In this document: positions 6,980 to 17,800 of the stretch, piece after piece | Position numbering within the stretch: the stretch's first letter is position 1 | Layout of the letters: each line of letters opens with the position of its first letter | NCBI GenBank assembly: GCA_937936615.1 | Contig: CALDDN010000063.1 | Coordinates: forward strand, 1 to 38,397 | From: an uncultured Bacteroidia bacterium | GTDB lineage: Bacteria > Bacteroidota > Bacteroidia > J057 > CALDDN01 | Reading direction: 5' to 3' | Length of the DNA: 38,397 bases | Translations under genes and position numbers: made by a program | Notes under the pieces: model-generated | What the model saw: the letters and a program-made list of their open reading frames with translations, nothing else | Told to the model about the DNA's origin: nothing | Databases searched by the model: none

Positions 6980-9900
6980 ATGCTCAAACTCTACTTTTTT
7001 CGACCGCTGCTTTTGTGGATGCTTGTGGGTGGAGCGATGCACCTGCAGGCACAGCCGCAGGCCCGCGACCTGCAGCTGACCGACACCGACCAGCCCCAGA
7101 CCATCTGGCCGGCTTTCGAGGGTGGCCGCGTCGAACTCACATTCCATCGCTGGGACCTGACCGCAGGCGATGAGTGGCTCTACGTCTTCGATGGCCCTTC
7201 GACTGCTGCGCCCCTGCTGGGCATCTGGGGCAGCGAAACGCCCCACCGCCTGACCGCCTCCCCCTGGAACCCCACCGGTGCCCTGACCCTGCTGACGGTC
7301 TACAGCCCGCCCCGCATGGGCAGCGGCTGGCAGGCCACCGCCCAGACAGCCTGCCGCACCGAAATTCAACGCCTGCGTCCCCTGCCCGCCCCACAGGGCC
7401 AGCCCGATACCGTCGCTCTGCGCTTTGCCACCGACGGACCGCTGCTGTGGGAAAGCTCGCCCGATGGCCAAAACTTCCACCCGCAGCCCGACTGGGGATC
7501 AGGCCAGCGCGTGGCCATACCTGCCGACCCGCCGTTCCGATGGGTGCGGGCACGGCTGCCCGACTGTCCGGCAGGTACTCCCGCCCTGACCCCGAGCCTG
7601 ACTCCGCGGCACGACGCTGCAACCCCGCAGCTCGAAAAAACCGCCGCGGCTACGACCCAGGCCGCCGGTTGCGCCGACTGCCCCAACGAGCTGGTGGCTT
7701 CGACCGACCTGGCGGTACTCTGCGAAGGCTCCTGCACGTTCCTCAACGCCGAGGGCCGATTCGTGCGAACGGTGGGCGACGACTTCAACGCCGGCATCGA
7801 TTTCTCACTCTGGGACAATACCAACGGGATCACAGCCCAGCACTGCGGCAGCCTCGACGGCAGCCCCACGCTCTGGTTCGGCAGCGATGCCCTGCCCCGC
7901 GTAGCCGAAACCGTAGCCCTCGATGCCCGCTGGGGCTGCAACGTAGGCTTCGATATCCGCCTCGGCACCGATGCAGTCCCCAACCCCACGGGCTGCGAGG
8001 ACATCGAAAAACCAGCCGAAAACCCCATGTTCCAGTACTTCAACGGCACCGACTGGGTTACACTGCAGGTCTTCGATGGCGGCGGGCAGGGCAATCCGGG
8101 GCCGTGGGGCAGCTGGTCGCGCGTCTGCATCGACCTGCCGCCGGCCGCCCGCCTGCCCAACCTGCGGCTGCGCTGGGTGCAGTTCGAACACGACCTGCGC
8201 GGCTTCGACCAGTGGGCCATCGACAACGTGTCGATCGACGTCGTTTCACCGACAGTCGACTACCAATGGACCGGCCCCAACATCCTCTCGGGAGCCAACA
8301 CCAACCGCCCCGCGGTATGCCCCACAGCCCCGACAACCTACACCGTAACAGCCACCGATGGGGTGAGCGTGCTTACACGCACGGTTTTTGTCGATGTCAT
8401 CACCGCCGACCAGATTGCCGGCCGCGTTACGGGCGACAAAACCATCTGCCCGGGCGGAACGACAGGCACGCTGACGCTTGTCGACTACACGGGCGATGTC
8501 ATCAACTGGGAGCGGCAGCCGGGCTGTACGGGCAACTGGGAATTCATTTTCGTGCAGTCGCCCACCTACGCCGAAACCAACGTCCAACAGACGACCTGCT
8601 ACCGCGCCATCGTCCAGTTCGGCGACTGCCGCGGACCTTCGCAGCCAGTTCGCATCGAGGTGCCCCAGCCCAATCCAGGGCGTGTGGTAGCCGACTACGA
8701 GGAAGTGCCCTGCGAGTCGGTGTTCGTAACCTACCGCCTCGTCGATTACGAGGGCGAAGTAGTCTCCTGGTTTTTGTCCGGATCCGAAATGAGTGGCTCC
8801 CGGGGCCTCGATGAATACATCGCGGGGCCACACTGCCCCGTAACGGCAACGGTCAAAGTGCCCGGCTGCCCCGACTCGACGGCTCGTCCGGCCCAGTCGG
8901 TTTGTGTTTCGATCGACCCCGTACCCCCGCCCAGTCCCAAACAAGGCTTTATTCTGGTGCAGCCCTATTTTCCGCCCGAATGCACGGGACCCGAGCCGCG
9001 GATCGCCCGCCTGCTGGGCCTGCCCCCCGACTGGGTCGAATACTGGGAAATCCTGATTCCCGGATCGCAAGGCTGGCAGCGCATCCCCGATTCCGAAAAC
9101 CAGACCTTGATCGAATCGGATACCGTGCTGAGCGTCGGTACCTGCTTTCGGGCTACCGTGCGCCTCGACACGGCCAGCAACGAATGCGATACCCTCAGTT
9201 CGTTTCAGCCACCGGTCAACTGCGTGGAGGAACGAAGCTGCACCAACTGTGTGCTGAACAATCAACAGGTCTGTGCCGACGATGCACAACCGGTCCGCCT
9301 GTGTGCGCCGGCAGGCTGCGACTCGCTGGTAGCGTGGCAACGGGCCGTAACGCCCATTGGTACCCGTTGCACAGACCCCAGCCTCAACTGGCTAAGCCAG
9401 CCCGTGCCTCCGGGCGACCGATGTTGGGATTACAACCCACCCCCCAACAGCCAGACTTGTTTTCGCATCGTCTACGCACAGGGTGGCGATCTGAACAAGC
9501 TGGAAGAAGGAGCCCCCGGCTGGGTCATCCGCCACCCCCCGATTGCTGCAGGCACGCTGGCGGCCGACCCGCCCGAGGGCTGCGCCACCTCCAACGGCGG
9601 CCTGCTTACCCTGAGCGGCTTCGACCCCGAGGCCTTCATCGAACGCTGGGAATATGCCGAAGCCTCCGACCCCAACACCTGGATTCCCATTACCGGAAAC
9701 TTTACGCCGGTGCAGGCCTACACGGGCCTGACCCAAACCCGCACCTACCGCGTGCGGCTGGTAAAAGACATGGACCCCGACCCGACAGAGGAATTTTTCT
9801 GCGAAAACTACTCGACACCCTTTACGATACAGATTTCCCCGCCCACCAATCCGGGCGTGCTGGTCAACAACCGCGATGTGTGCGTGGGCGAGCCGGTGGG

Positions 9901-12900
9901 CTTCATCTCGTTGCGCGACCAGGTGGGAACCATCCAACGCTGGGAAGTCTCGCAGGGAGGCTGCAACGGCCCTTGGGGGCTGCTCACCACGACCCCCATT
10001 ACCGACTTTCGCCCGGGCGTCATCCCCAACGACCGCTGTTACCGCGTGTTCGTCAAAAGCGGCAGCTGCCTCGAAGAAGCTACCGCACCGGCCCTCGTGC
10101 GCGTGCTCAACCCGCCGGCTGGTGGCGCGGTGGCCGGTACACGAACCGTCTGCCTCGGTGATCCGGGGCCAAGCCTGAGTCTGGTCGGTAATACAGGCTG
10201 GGTGCTGCGCTGGCAGTCGGCCCCGAGCTGTGAGGCAGGCCCCTGGACCGATATTCCGGGCAGCGAAAATCCGACCTATTCCGTGCCTGTCCTTCCGCAA
10301 ACGACCTGCTTCCGCGCCGTACTCACCAACGGGGCCTGCGAATCCTTTTCCACCCCGGGCGAGGTTACAGTCCTGCCCCAAACGCAACCCGGTCTGCTGA
10401 TGGGCAATACCGAAGTGTGCGCCGGTACACCCGTCGATTTGACACTCACCGAATCGCGTGGGACGGTCGATTCCTGGGAGTGGAGCGACGACGGCGGCCA
10501 GAATTGGTCCACCATTCCCCTCAAGGACACTGAATACACCACGCCCCCCCTGTTTGCCGACCGCTGCTACCGCGGTGTTTTTCAAAGCGGCAGCTGCCCC
10601 AAGGCGTTTTCCAACGTCCTGTGCATCGACGTTGAACAGCCCCCGGGGGGCGAGCTGGGCCCCGACCGTCGCATCTGTCAGGGCGAGGATTTCGGCACCG
10701 TTACCCTTGAGGCGTTTACCGGAGCGATCATCCGCTGGGAAAGTTCGGTCAACTGCAACGGGGTCTGGGATCCACTGGTGGGGTCTGCGGGTACGATCAG
10801 CCGCACGTTCGGTGCCCTGACCCAACCGCTATGTGTTCGGGTACTCCTGGGCGGACGGCTCTGCCCCGATGCCTATACGCCACCGCTGCGGTTCGACCTC
10901 GATGAACCGACGATTGCAGGTAGCCTGAACAGCCCACCCCCCCTGTGCGCGGGCCAAATACCCACTGTGCAGCTTTCGGGCCACCGCGGCCAGATCGTAG
11001 TCTGGCAGGTGCGACCTGTGGGAGGCAGCTGGACCGACGTACCCAACTCGAGCGGTTCGACCGTTTTTCCCAACGAACCGGTATTCCAGACCGTCGATAT
11101 CCGAGTTCTGGTGCAGAACGGCCCCTGTCCGGCACAGCTGACCGATGCCGTACGCCTCGAGGTGGTGCAGCCGCCAGCCGCCGGACGCATCAACGGCCCC
11201 AATTTTGTCTGCCCGGGTACCGAGGTGCAGCTCGTTCACGTTGGCCCGGCGGCCCCGCTCATTCGCTGGGAACGGGCCTTGGGCAGCTGCCAGTCGACCA
11301 CGTGGCAGACCTTTGCCAGCAACCTGCCAACGGTCAACGCGGGCAGCCAGACCGGTGCGGTGTGCTACCGAGCGGTGGTGGCGGGTACGCCCCCCTGCGC
11401 CGAAGTCTACTCCGATTCGCTGTTGGTCGAGGTACACCCCGAGCCTTTTGCCCGTGGCCTGATCGGCAACCTGGAGGTCTGCGCCGCAACGGCCACCCCC
11501 TACCTGGAGTTGCCCAGTGCCGGACGGACAGGCGAAATCCGCCGCTGGCAGGAATCGCGCGATGGCGGCCAGACCTGGATCGACATCGAATGGACCCAAC
11601 CCATCTACGAACCAGGCCCGATCGACGGGCCGCGTCTCTACCGCGTGGAAATCGGCGTGGCCGACTGCCCCTCGTTCTTCACGCCACCCGCTCTGGTGAA
11701 TCTGCGACCGCCGACCTTGGGGGGGCGTGTCGTCGGCGAGGCGACCGTCTGCCGCGGGCAGGCTACCGGTCCGCTGCGCCTGGTCGAGCAGCGCGGGCGT
11801 GTCCTACGGTGGGAAGCTTCGAAGATGGCCCCCAACGACTGGTTTTCGTTGGGCAAAGCCGATCTTACTGAACTGATGACCGGTCGCCTGACGGTCGACA
11901 CCTGGTTTCGGGCCATTGTCCAGAACGAAGACTGCGAGATCGAAGCGGCGCAGCCTGTGCTGATCCGCGTGCGGGAAAGTCTGGCCAGCGGCGTGCTGAC
12001 GGGTGAAGCGGAGGTCTGCGCGGAACGCCACCGCCCCCAGCTTATACTGGTGGCCAATCAGCGGCCAGTTCAGGGCCTCGAGTGGCGGGCTGCCGACTCC
12101 GACCAGTGGAGCCTGATTCCAAGCACGGATTGGAATTTATTTTTTGAAAATACCAACTTTTTTATAGAAAAAAACACATTTTTTAGAATTAAATTTGAAG
12201 TAGACGGCTGTAATCCGACCGAAACGAGTAATGAGGTCGAAATCCGGCTCTACCAGCCGCCGATTGGCGGTCGGGTCGATGGCGACCACACCGTGTGCCG
12301 GGGTGCAGCCAGCAGCCCGCTGCGTCTGGCTGGTGCGCGGGGCGAGGTTTTGGGCTGGGATTTCCACAAAGCTGGCAGCGGCTGGCAGCCGATGGGCAAG
12401 GCCGGCCTGCGGGAACTGACATCGGGACGGCTGACGGTGCGCACGGGCTTCCGGGTATGGGTTGGTAGCGGAACCTGCCCGCCTGCCGTCAGCGAACCGG
12501 CCTGGGTCGATGTCGACGTACCGCCGCCCCTGCCCGTGCTGACAGCCGACCGCATCCAAGGCTGCGAACGCCTCGAAACGACCCTGCGCCTGCAGGGCCC
12601 CGAGCCGACCGCCGGCCGCTGGCAACGCTCCGACACGGGCACCGACTGGTATGACCTGCCAGCCGCGGGCACCGAACTGCCCGTCGCCCTGACCGATACG
12701 GCTTGGTTCCGGTTCCGGCTGCATCCCTCGGCCTGCTGGGCGGGCGAGCGCATCTCCAATGTGCTGACGCTTGGAGTAGCCGAAACGCCGCTGGCCGGGC
12801 GGGCGGGCGACGGCGCGGCCATCTGCCGGGGCATGGGGGGTGTGCCCCTGTGGGCTGCGGACTACCGCGGGCAGGTCGTGCGGTGGGAGGCCTCCAAAGA

Positions 12901-14431
12901 CCGGGGGCAAACCTGGTTTTCGATGGGCAAGGCCGGACAGGATCGCATCGCTTCGGGCCGCCTGACGATCGAGACGTGGTTTCGACCCGTGATTGGCAAT
13001 ACCGGCTGCCCGCAGGAGGTTTCGCCGGCAGCGGTGCCCGTGCGGGTCGTCAATGGCAGCGAGGCAGCCGACCTGGGTCGGGTGGCTGGCCCCGCACGGA
13101 GCTGCAGCAACGAACCGGTTACCCTGAGCTGGCAGCCGGTGGCGGGTGTACGCCTTGTGGGCTGGCGCGTCGAGGACGGCCCCCAACTTATTGAACTGCC
13201 CGCCGCCGGAACCGAATTGACGTTGCCCCTGACGGGGCCGGTGGCGCAGATCGCGGCACAGGTTGAAACGGCGTGCGGCCTGCGCCTGACCGCGGCACAA
13301 GCCGTGGAGGTGAGGGTGGCCCCCGCGCTGGAACTGCAAACCCGCAGCGGCTGCGCGGGAACCGGTGTGCTGGAGGTGGGACCTGCCGGGGTCTGGCGGC
13401 AGGTGCGGGTGCTGGGTACCGGCGGGCTGAGCCGGCAGCTGTCCGCGGAGCCTTTCCGTGTAGAACTGCCGCTGGGCAACTACACCGTGGAAGCTGAAGA
13501 TATTAACGGCTGCCGTAGCAGCAGCGGAGTCCGTCTGGAGGCCGGCCCACCCGAAGGCCCGGCAATTGTCGATGTAGTGCCGTCACAGAATCAGGTGTTC
13601 GTGCGGTGGGCGACGGTGCCCGGGCCGGTGGAGTACCGGGTGGCATGGCGCGTGGTCGGGGCATTGGCGTGGGAACTTTCGGAACCGCTGGCAGGCCACC
13701 AGCTGACCTTGAATGGCCTGCAGGCCAATTCGACCTACGAGGTAGAGGTGCGGGTGCGCTGCGCAGGCAATCCGTCGGGCAGCACCGAGGTGGCAGGCCC
13801 GCGACAAGCCTTCCGCACGACGGGCGGTACGGGTCTGGGTGGCCGCTGTGCGGATGGCTCGCCTTGGCCCCAGCCGACGGGTTTCCACATAGGCCGACTG
13901 GGCAGCAATTACGTTCAGGTGGGCTGGGATACCATTCCCGACGCGCCGGGCTTCATCGTGTCGTGTGGGTTGGCCGACGTGGTGCCTGCCAACTGGCCGC
14001 AATGGGTGGTCTGTCAGCCGCAGCATCATTTCGTAGTCGGGGGGCTGGTGCCTGGGCGCAGCTACGGCATCCACGTGCGCACCAACTGCACCAACTGCAC
14101 GACGGCCCTTCAAAGTACCGACCGGCGGTCGGCCTGGTCGCGCCGCCTCGATTTCACGACGCCGAGCCAACGGCTGGAAAAGACGACCAGCGATGGCGGC
14201 GGGCTGCGCCTATACCCCAATCCAGCCTCGACGGCTTTCACCCTGAGCTGGGATGTGCTGACCGAGAATATGCCGATACTGGAGGTATACGACGGTCTGG
14301 GGCGGCGGGTGGCGGTACAGGCCTTGAGCGGTCCTGTAGGCGAACTGACCGTCGAAGTGGTGGACTGGCCGGCGGGGCTGTATGTGCTGCGGGCAGGCAC
14401 GTGGCGGCAAACGCTGCTGGTGGTGCATTGA
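6980..14431 (+). CDS. Giant T9SS-exported surface protein with ~18 Ig-like repeats
   Basis: 2483 aa. The ATG at 6980 starts a clear signal peptide (MLKLYFFRPLLLWMLVGGAM, then HLQAQ); the frame is open upstream but lacks coding character. Order of parts: a CUB-like domain (about 30-120; GDEWLYVFDGPS); a reelin-repeat-like jelly roll (about 240-425; DDFNAGIDFSLW, CGSLDGSPTLWFG, QWAIDNVSI); a short PKD-like segment; about 18 tandem Ig-like repeats of 80-100 aa (about 475-2115), typically 'G.V.G...VC.G....L.L....G.V.RWE.S....W......CFR..V..G.C'; one SprB-like segment; two fibronectin type III domains (about 2190-2270 and 2290-2390); and a type A T9SS C-terminal domain (LRLYPNPASTAFTLSW, then PAGLYVLR). 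The protein should pass through T9SS and be anchored on the cell surface, probably as an adhesin or matrix protein. The repeats are Cys-rich, usually as pairs, suggesting disulfides. No enzymatic domain is seen. Confidence 0.85.
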   Translation: MLKLYFFRPLLLWMLVGGAMHLQAQPQARDLQLTDTDQPQTIWPAFEGGRVELTFHRWDLTAGDEWLYVFDGPSTAAPLLGIWGSETPHRLTASPWNPTGALTLLTVYSPPRMGSGWQATAQTACRTEIQRLRPLPAPQGQPDTVALRFATDGPLLWESSPDGQNFHPQPDWGSGQRVAIPADPPFRWVRARLPDCPAGTPALTPSLTPRHDAATPQLEKTAAATTQAAGCADCPNELVASTDLAVLCEGSCTFLNAEGRFVRTVGDDFNAGIDFSLWDNTNGITAQHCGSLDGSPTLWFGSDALPRVAETVALDARWGCNVGFDIRLGTDAVPNPTGCEDIEKPAENPMFQYFNGTDWVTLQVFDGGGQGNPGPWGSWSRVCIDLPPAARLPNLRLRWVQFEHDLRGFDQWAIDNVSIDVVSPTVDYQWTGPNILSGANTNRPAVCPTAPTTYTVTATDGVSVLTRTVFVDVITADQIAGRVTGDKTICPGGTTGTLTLVDYTGDVINWERQPGCTGNWEFIFVQSPTYAETNVQQTTCYRAIVQFGDCRGPSQPVRIEVPQPNPGRVVADYEEVPCESVFVTYRLVDYEGEVVSWFLSGSEMSGSRGLDEYIAGPHCPVTATVKVPGCPDSTARPAQSVCVSIDPVPPPSPKQGFILVQPYFPPECTGPEPRIARLLGLPPDWVEYWEILIPGSQGWQRIPDSENQTLIESDTVLSVGTCFRATVRLDTASNECDTLSSFQPPVNCVEERSCTNCVLNNQQVCADDAQPVRLCAPAGCDSLVAWQRAVTPIGTRCTDPSLNWLSQPVPPGDRCWDYNPPPNSQTCFRIVYAQGGDLNKLEEGAPGWVIRHPPIAAGTLAADPPEGCATSNGGLLTLSGFDPEAFIERWEYAEASDPNTWIPITGNFTPVQAYTGLTQTRTYRVRLVKDMDPDPTEEFFCENYSTPFTIQISPPTNPGVLVNNRDVCVGEPVGFISLRDQVGTIQRWEVSQGGCNGPWGLLTTTPITDFRPGVIPNDRCYRVFVKSGSCLEEATAPALVRVLNPPAGGAVAGTRTVCLGDPGPSLSLVGNTGWVLRWQSAPSCEAGPWTDIPGSENPTYSVPVLPQTTCFRAVLTNGACESFSTPGEVTVLPQTQPGLLMGNTEVCAGTPVDLTLTESRGTVDSWEWSDDGGQNWSTIPLKDTEYTTPPLFADRCYRGVFQSGSCPKAFSNVLCIDVEQPPGGELGPDRRICQGEDFGTVTLEAFTGAIIRWESSVNCNGVWDPLVGSAGTISRTFGALTQPLCVRVLLGGRLCPDAYTPPLRFDLDEPTIAGSLNSPPPLCAGQIPTVQLSGHRGQIVVWQVRPVGGSWTDVPNSSGSTVFPNEPVFQTVDIRVLVQNGPCPAQLTDAVRLEVVQPPAAGRINGPNFVCPGTEVQLVHVGPAAPLIRWERALGSCQSTTWQTFASNLPTVNAGSQTGAVCYRAVVAGTPPCAEVYSDSLLVEVHPEPFARGLIGNLEVCAATATPYLELPSAGRTGEIRRWQESRDGGQTWIDIEWTQPIYEPGPIDGPRLYRVEIGVADCPSFFTPPALVNLRPPTLGGRVVGEATVCRGQATGPLRLVEQRGRVLRWEASKMAPNDWFSLGKADLTELMTGRLTVDTWFRAIVQNEDCEIEAAQPVLIRVRESLASGVLTGEAEVCAERHRPQLILVANQRPVQGLEWRAADSDQWSLIPSTDWNLFFENTNFFIEKNTFFRIKFEVDGCNPTETSNEVEIRLYQPPIGGRVDGDHTVCRGAASSPLRLAGARGEVLGWDFHKAGSGWQPMGKAGLRELTSGRLTVRTGFRVWVGSGTCPPAVSEPAWVDVDVPPPLPVLTADRIQGCERLETTLRLQGPEPTAGRWQRSDTGTDWYDLPAAGTELPVALTDTAWFRFRLHPSACWAGERISNVLTLGVAETPLAGRAGDGAAICRGMGGVPLWAADYRGQVVRWEASKDRGQTWFSMGKAGQDRIASGRLTIETWFRPVIGNTGCPQEVSPAAVPVRVVNGSEAADLGRVAGPARSCSNEPVTLSWQPVAGVRLVGWRVEDGPQLIELPAAGTELTLPLTGPVAQIAAQVETACGLRLTAAQAVEVRVAPALELQTRSGCAGTGVLEVGPAGVWRQVRVLGTGGLSRQLSAEPFRVELPLGNYTVEAEDINGCRSSSGVRLEAGPPEGPAIVDVVPSQNQVFVRWATVPGPVEYRVAWRVVGALAWELSEPLAGHQLTLNGLQANSTYEVEVRVRCAGNPSGSTEVAGPRQAFRTTGGTGLGGRCADGSPWPQPTGFHIGRLGSNYVQVGWDTIPDAPGFIVSCGLADVVPANWPQWVVCQPQHHFVVGGLVPGRSYGIHVRTNCTNCTTALQSTDRRSAWSRRLDFTTPSQRLEKTTSDGGGLRLYPNPASTAFTLSWDVLTENMPILEVYDGLGRRVAVQALSGPVGELTVEVVDWPAGLYVLRAGTWRQTLLVVH
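8401..13320 (+). repeat. Tandem ~260-nt coding repeats (about 18 Ig-like units)
   Basis: Eighteen units, each beginning near a G-R/V-x-x-G...VC signature and ending in a V-x-V-x-x-PP linker, can be counted by eye. Units starting near 11713, 12256 and 12787 are notably alike (GKADLTELMTGRLTVDTWFR, GKAGLRELTSGRLTVRTGFR, GKAGQDRIASGRLTIETWFR). The units between and after them share LPAAGTEL in two cases, which points to duplication of a two-unit block. Confidence 0.75.
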
Positions 14432-14843
14432 AATGATACCGAATTGTTGGCGTTGACGGATTGGAAGGCCTGCTCCGTGTGTCGGGACAGGATCGTAAGC
14501 AAATTACCTTGTGCTTTTACAAAGCCATTCAGCCCGATCTGTGTTCTGCCAGCTTTCGAAAGTGATCAGTTCGCGAGGCAGGTCTGCTTGAAGTCAGACG
14601 CAGGCTGTGTCGGAGCCAGTCCGGCAGCCTTTTCCACAAAGGGATGAAAATGCTTTTGTACAAATGATGTTTATTAGACTGACTTGAAAAGTTTGCCCGA
14701 ATAGGGTAACCCATATTTCGAGCATAGAAAAGGAACGAACTTTCAGGACCATTTGCAAAAGAACTGGTTTTCAGGTCTTACAGCCTCGTGGAAAACCCTA
14801 TGGCTCCCGAGCCTAACTTTGCCGCCCGACCCTCAAACCCCCA
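14432..14843. other. Intergenic region before smc
   Basis: About 410 bases without a convincing gene; small open frames here lack homology that I recognise and lack ribosome-binding context. It contains a 10-bp palindrome TTTGTACAAA at 14655-14664 and, near its end, the -7 box of smc. No terminator for the upstream giant gene is evident. Confidence 0.5.
14814..14821 (+). promoter_or_regulatory. -7 box of the smc operon
   Basis: TAACTTTG is a perfect match to TAnnTTTG and lies 22 nt before the smc ATG. No TTTG -33 element is present at 19-21 nt upstream. Confidence 0.5.
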
Positions 14844-17800
14844 ATGCGCCTGCGTTCCCTCGAAATCCACGGTTTCAAAAGCTTCGCCGACCGGACCCGC
14901 CTGCAGTTCGATCGCCAGATTACGGGTATCGTCGGCCCCAACGGCTGTGGCAAATCCAATGTGGTCGATGCCATCCGCTGGGTGCTGGGTGAGCAGAAAA
15001 TACGCAACCTGCGCTCCGAGAAGATGGAAAACGTCATCTTCAACGGCACCGACCAGCGCAAACGGGCCAACTTGACCGAGGTAAGCATTACCTTCGACAA
15101 CGACCGCGGCCTGCTGCCCGCCGAATTCGGCTCCGTAGCCATCACCCGCCGCCTCTACCGCGACGGCGACAGCGAATATCTACTGAACGGGGTGCCCTGT
15201 CGCCTCAAAGACATTCAGAACCTGCTGCTCGATACGGGGATCGGCTCGGATACCTACGCCATCATCGAACTGGGCCAGATCGAAGAAATGATCACCGATC
15301 GCCAAGGCTCGCGTCGACAGCTTTTTGAGGAGGCCGCTGGGGTCTCGCGCTACAAAATTCGGAAGCGCGAGACCCTTATCCGGCTCAACGACACGGGGCA
15401 GTCGCTCGAACGGGTCGAAGATTTGGTTTTTGAGGTCGAACGGCAGGCCAAACGCTACGAGAAACAGGCCCAGAAAGCACGAAAATACCGCCAGCTGAAA
15501 GACGAGTACCGGGCGGCAGGGGTTCGACTGGCCTGGCTGCAACTTCGGGAAGCCAGCAGCAGCCGCGAAGCCTTCGAGGCCGAAGCCCTTGCCCTGCGTG
15601 AACGCCGCGCCGCCCTGGAAACCGAAATGGCCAAACTGGAATCGGCTGTCGCCGACCTGCAGCCGCGCCGCCTGGAGTACGAAAACCAGCTGGCTATCGA
15701 GCAGAAACTCCTGACCGAGCGCATCGAAGCCATCCGCAACCTCGAAAATGAACGAAAACTCAGGCAACAAAAAGTCGAGTTCATGCGGCAGCGGCTGGCC
15801 CAGCTCCAAGAAGCCACACGAACCGATGAGAACGAACGCACCCGCTGCAACGAACTACTAGACAAACTTGAAGCCAGGATCGATTCTGAAAATGAAGCCT
15901 ATGACCGATTAGAATACCTGCTGGCCGAACGGGAACAGGAGGTGGCCGATCTCAAAGCAGCAGTACAAAACCGCAAACTTCAACTGGATGAACTTTCGCA
16001 GAACCTGAAAAGCAAGGAACAGCAACTGGGCCGCATCCGCAAAGAAATTGACCTACGATCTGTGAGACATGCAGCACTGTCCGAAGATGCCGACCGGCTG
16101 GCTGATGACCTGGCCCAGCAGAATCAGAGCCTGGAAAAGCTTATTTTCGAGCATGAACAGATCAAAAAGAGCTTGACTCATACTGAATTCCAGCGGGAAG
16201 AAGCCCGAAGACTGCGACAGCAACTCAAAGAAGAAATTGCTGTCTGCGAACAGGAGACTCTCCGCCTGAACGAAGAGCGCAGCGAGCTGCTGCGCCGAAG
16301 TGCCCTCGCCCAGCAGGAGCATGACCTGATCCGAAACCTGATCGACAACCTGGAAGGATATCCCGAAAGTGTAGCCTGGCTCAAGCGAAACGTAGATGAA
16401 TTTGCTTCCACTCCCCTGGTATCCGACCTATTCTACTGCGACGAAACCTGGCGGCCCGCCCTCGAGCACTTTATCGAAGGCGTCATCAATGCGTACGTAG
16501 TACCCGACCGCGCGACAGCCCTTCGGGGGATAGCTGCTCTGGATGCAGCCAATCAGGGCCGAGTACATTTTATCTGCCTCGACGCGCTGACCACCAGTCA
16601 GCCAGCGGTCGAGCAGGCGTCCGACAGCTCCGTACGCCGCCTCATCGATTTGGTACAGGTTGAAGCAGGCTATGAGGCTTTGGCAGCATGGTTGTTGGGC
16701 GATTCAAAACTTATTGATATAGATAGATTTGAATCAAAAAAAATAACAGAATTAAATTCCGGATGGGTAAGCTCAAGCGGCAAAATAGCCAGCCGCCCTG
16801 GCGGACTTTCAGGGGGCAGCGTGGGCAGTTTTGAAGGCAAACGGCTGGGAAGAAGGCAGCTTTTGCAGCGATTGGCCGAGGAAATAGCCCGACATAATGA
16901 AGCCTTGACAGCGATCGAAAAAGCCACTGAAATCAATAAGGAAAAAATAGCCGGTCTACGCCAGCAATTACCTGATGCCTTGCTGGCAAGGCTGGACCAG
17001 CAGGTAGCCGAGGCTTCCCGCGAGGACTCACGGCTGGCGGCCCGGCTTCAGGAATTCAAGAAAAACCGCAGCCGCATCGAAACCCGACAGGCTGAAATTC
17101 TGCCACAGATCGAACAGCTCCAGCAAGAAATCAATGAACTGCAGCCGCAAGCCGACCGCCTGCTGGATGAATTCAACGAGCTGACCCAGCAGCAACGGAA
17201 ACTCAGTCAGCAATTCAATGAACGGAACGAAGCCTACAGCCGCAGCAACCAGGCTTTAAATAAAGAACAAATGGAGCTGCTGCAGGCACAAAACCGGATC
17301 AGCTCAATTAAGCAGGAATACCGGGGGATTATGGCCAAACTCGAAGAAATAAATGAGCGAGCCAACCGGTATGCTTCCGAACAAAAAGAAATAGAAAGTA
17401 ATATACTGTCTATTACTCAGGCAGAAACAAACGAAGACGAGGAGCTGCTGAAACGCTACCGCGAAAAAGATGCACAGGAACAGCGGGTGCAAACCGTTCG
17501 CGAGGGGCTGCTGGCTGGGCGGGACCACGAGCAAAAACTGGAAAATCAAATCAAAGAGCTGAGGCGGCAGCGCGAGTCGATACTCAATCGAATGGAAAAC
17601 CTGCGCAATGAACAGCAACAGATTGAACTGGATTTACGCAGCCTGACCGAACGCCTCTCGGCCGAATGGCAAATTGAAATCAAGGATGTTCGCCCCGAGG
17701 ACTGGTTTGAGCAAATTCCAGCCGAAGGAAGCGATCTTCAGCCCTGGAAAACTGCTTTGGAGCAGCTGCGGAGCAAATTTATTTCTTTCGGTGAAGTCAA

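Noticed and set aside
7174-8814. 546-codon alternative frame inside the giant surface protein gene, and similar frames at 8902-10161 and 10945-11871
   Set aside because: All are Arg/Pro-rich out-of-frame readings of GC-rich coding DNA; the domain-bearing frame is the one reported.
8401-13320. Could the regular repeats be a CRISPR-like array?
   Set aside because: The units are about 260 nt, coding and diverged, in one open frame; they are protein domain repeats.
14444-14714. Small open frames on both strands in the gap before smc
   Set aside because: Short, Cys- or Ser-rich without homology that I recognise, no promoter or ribosome-binding context.
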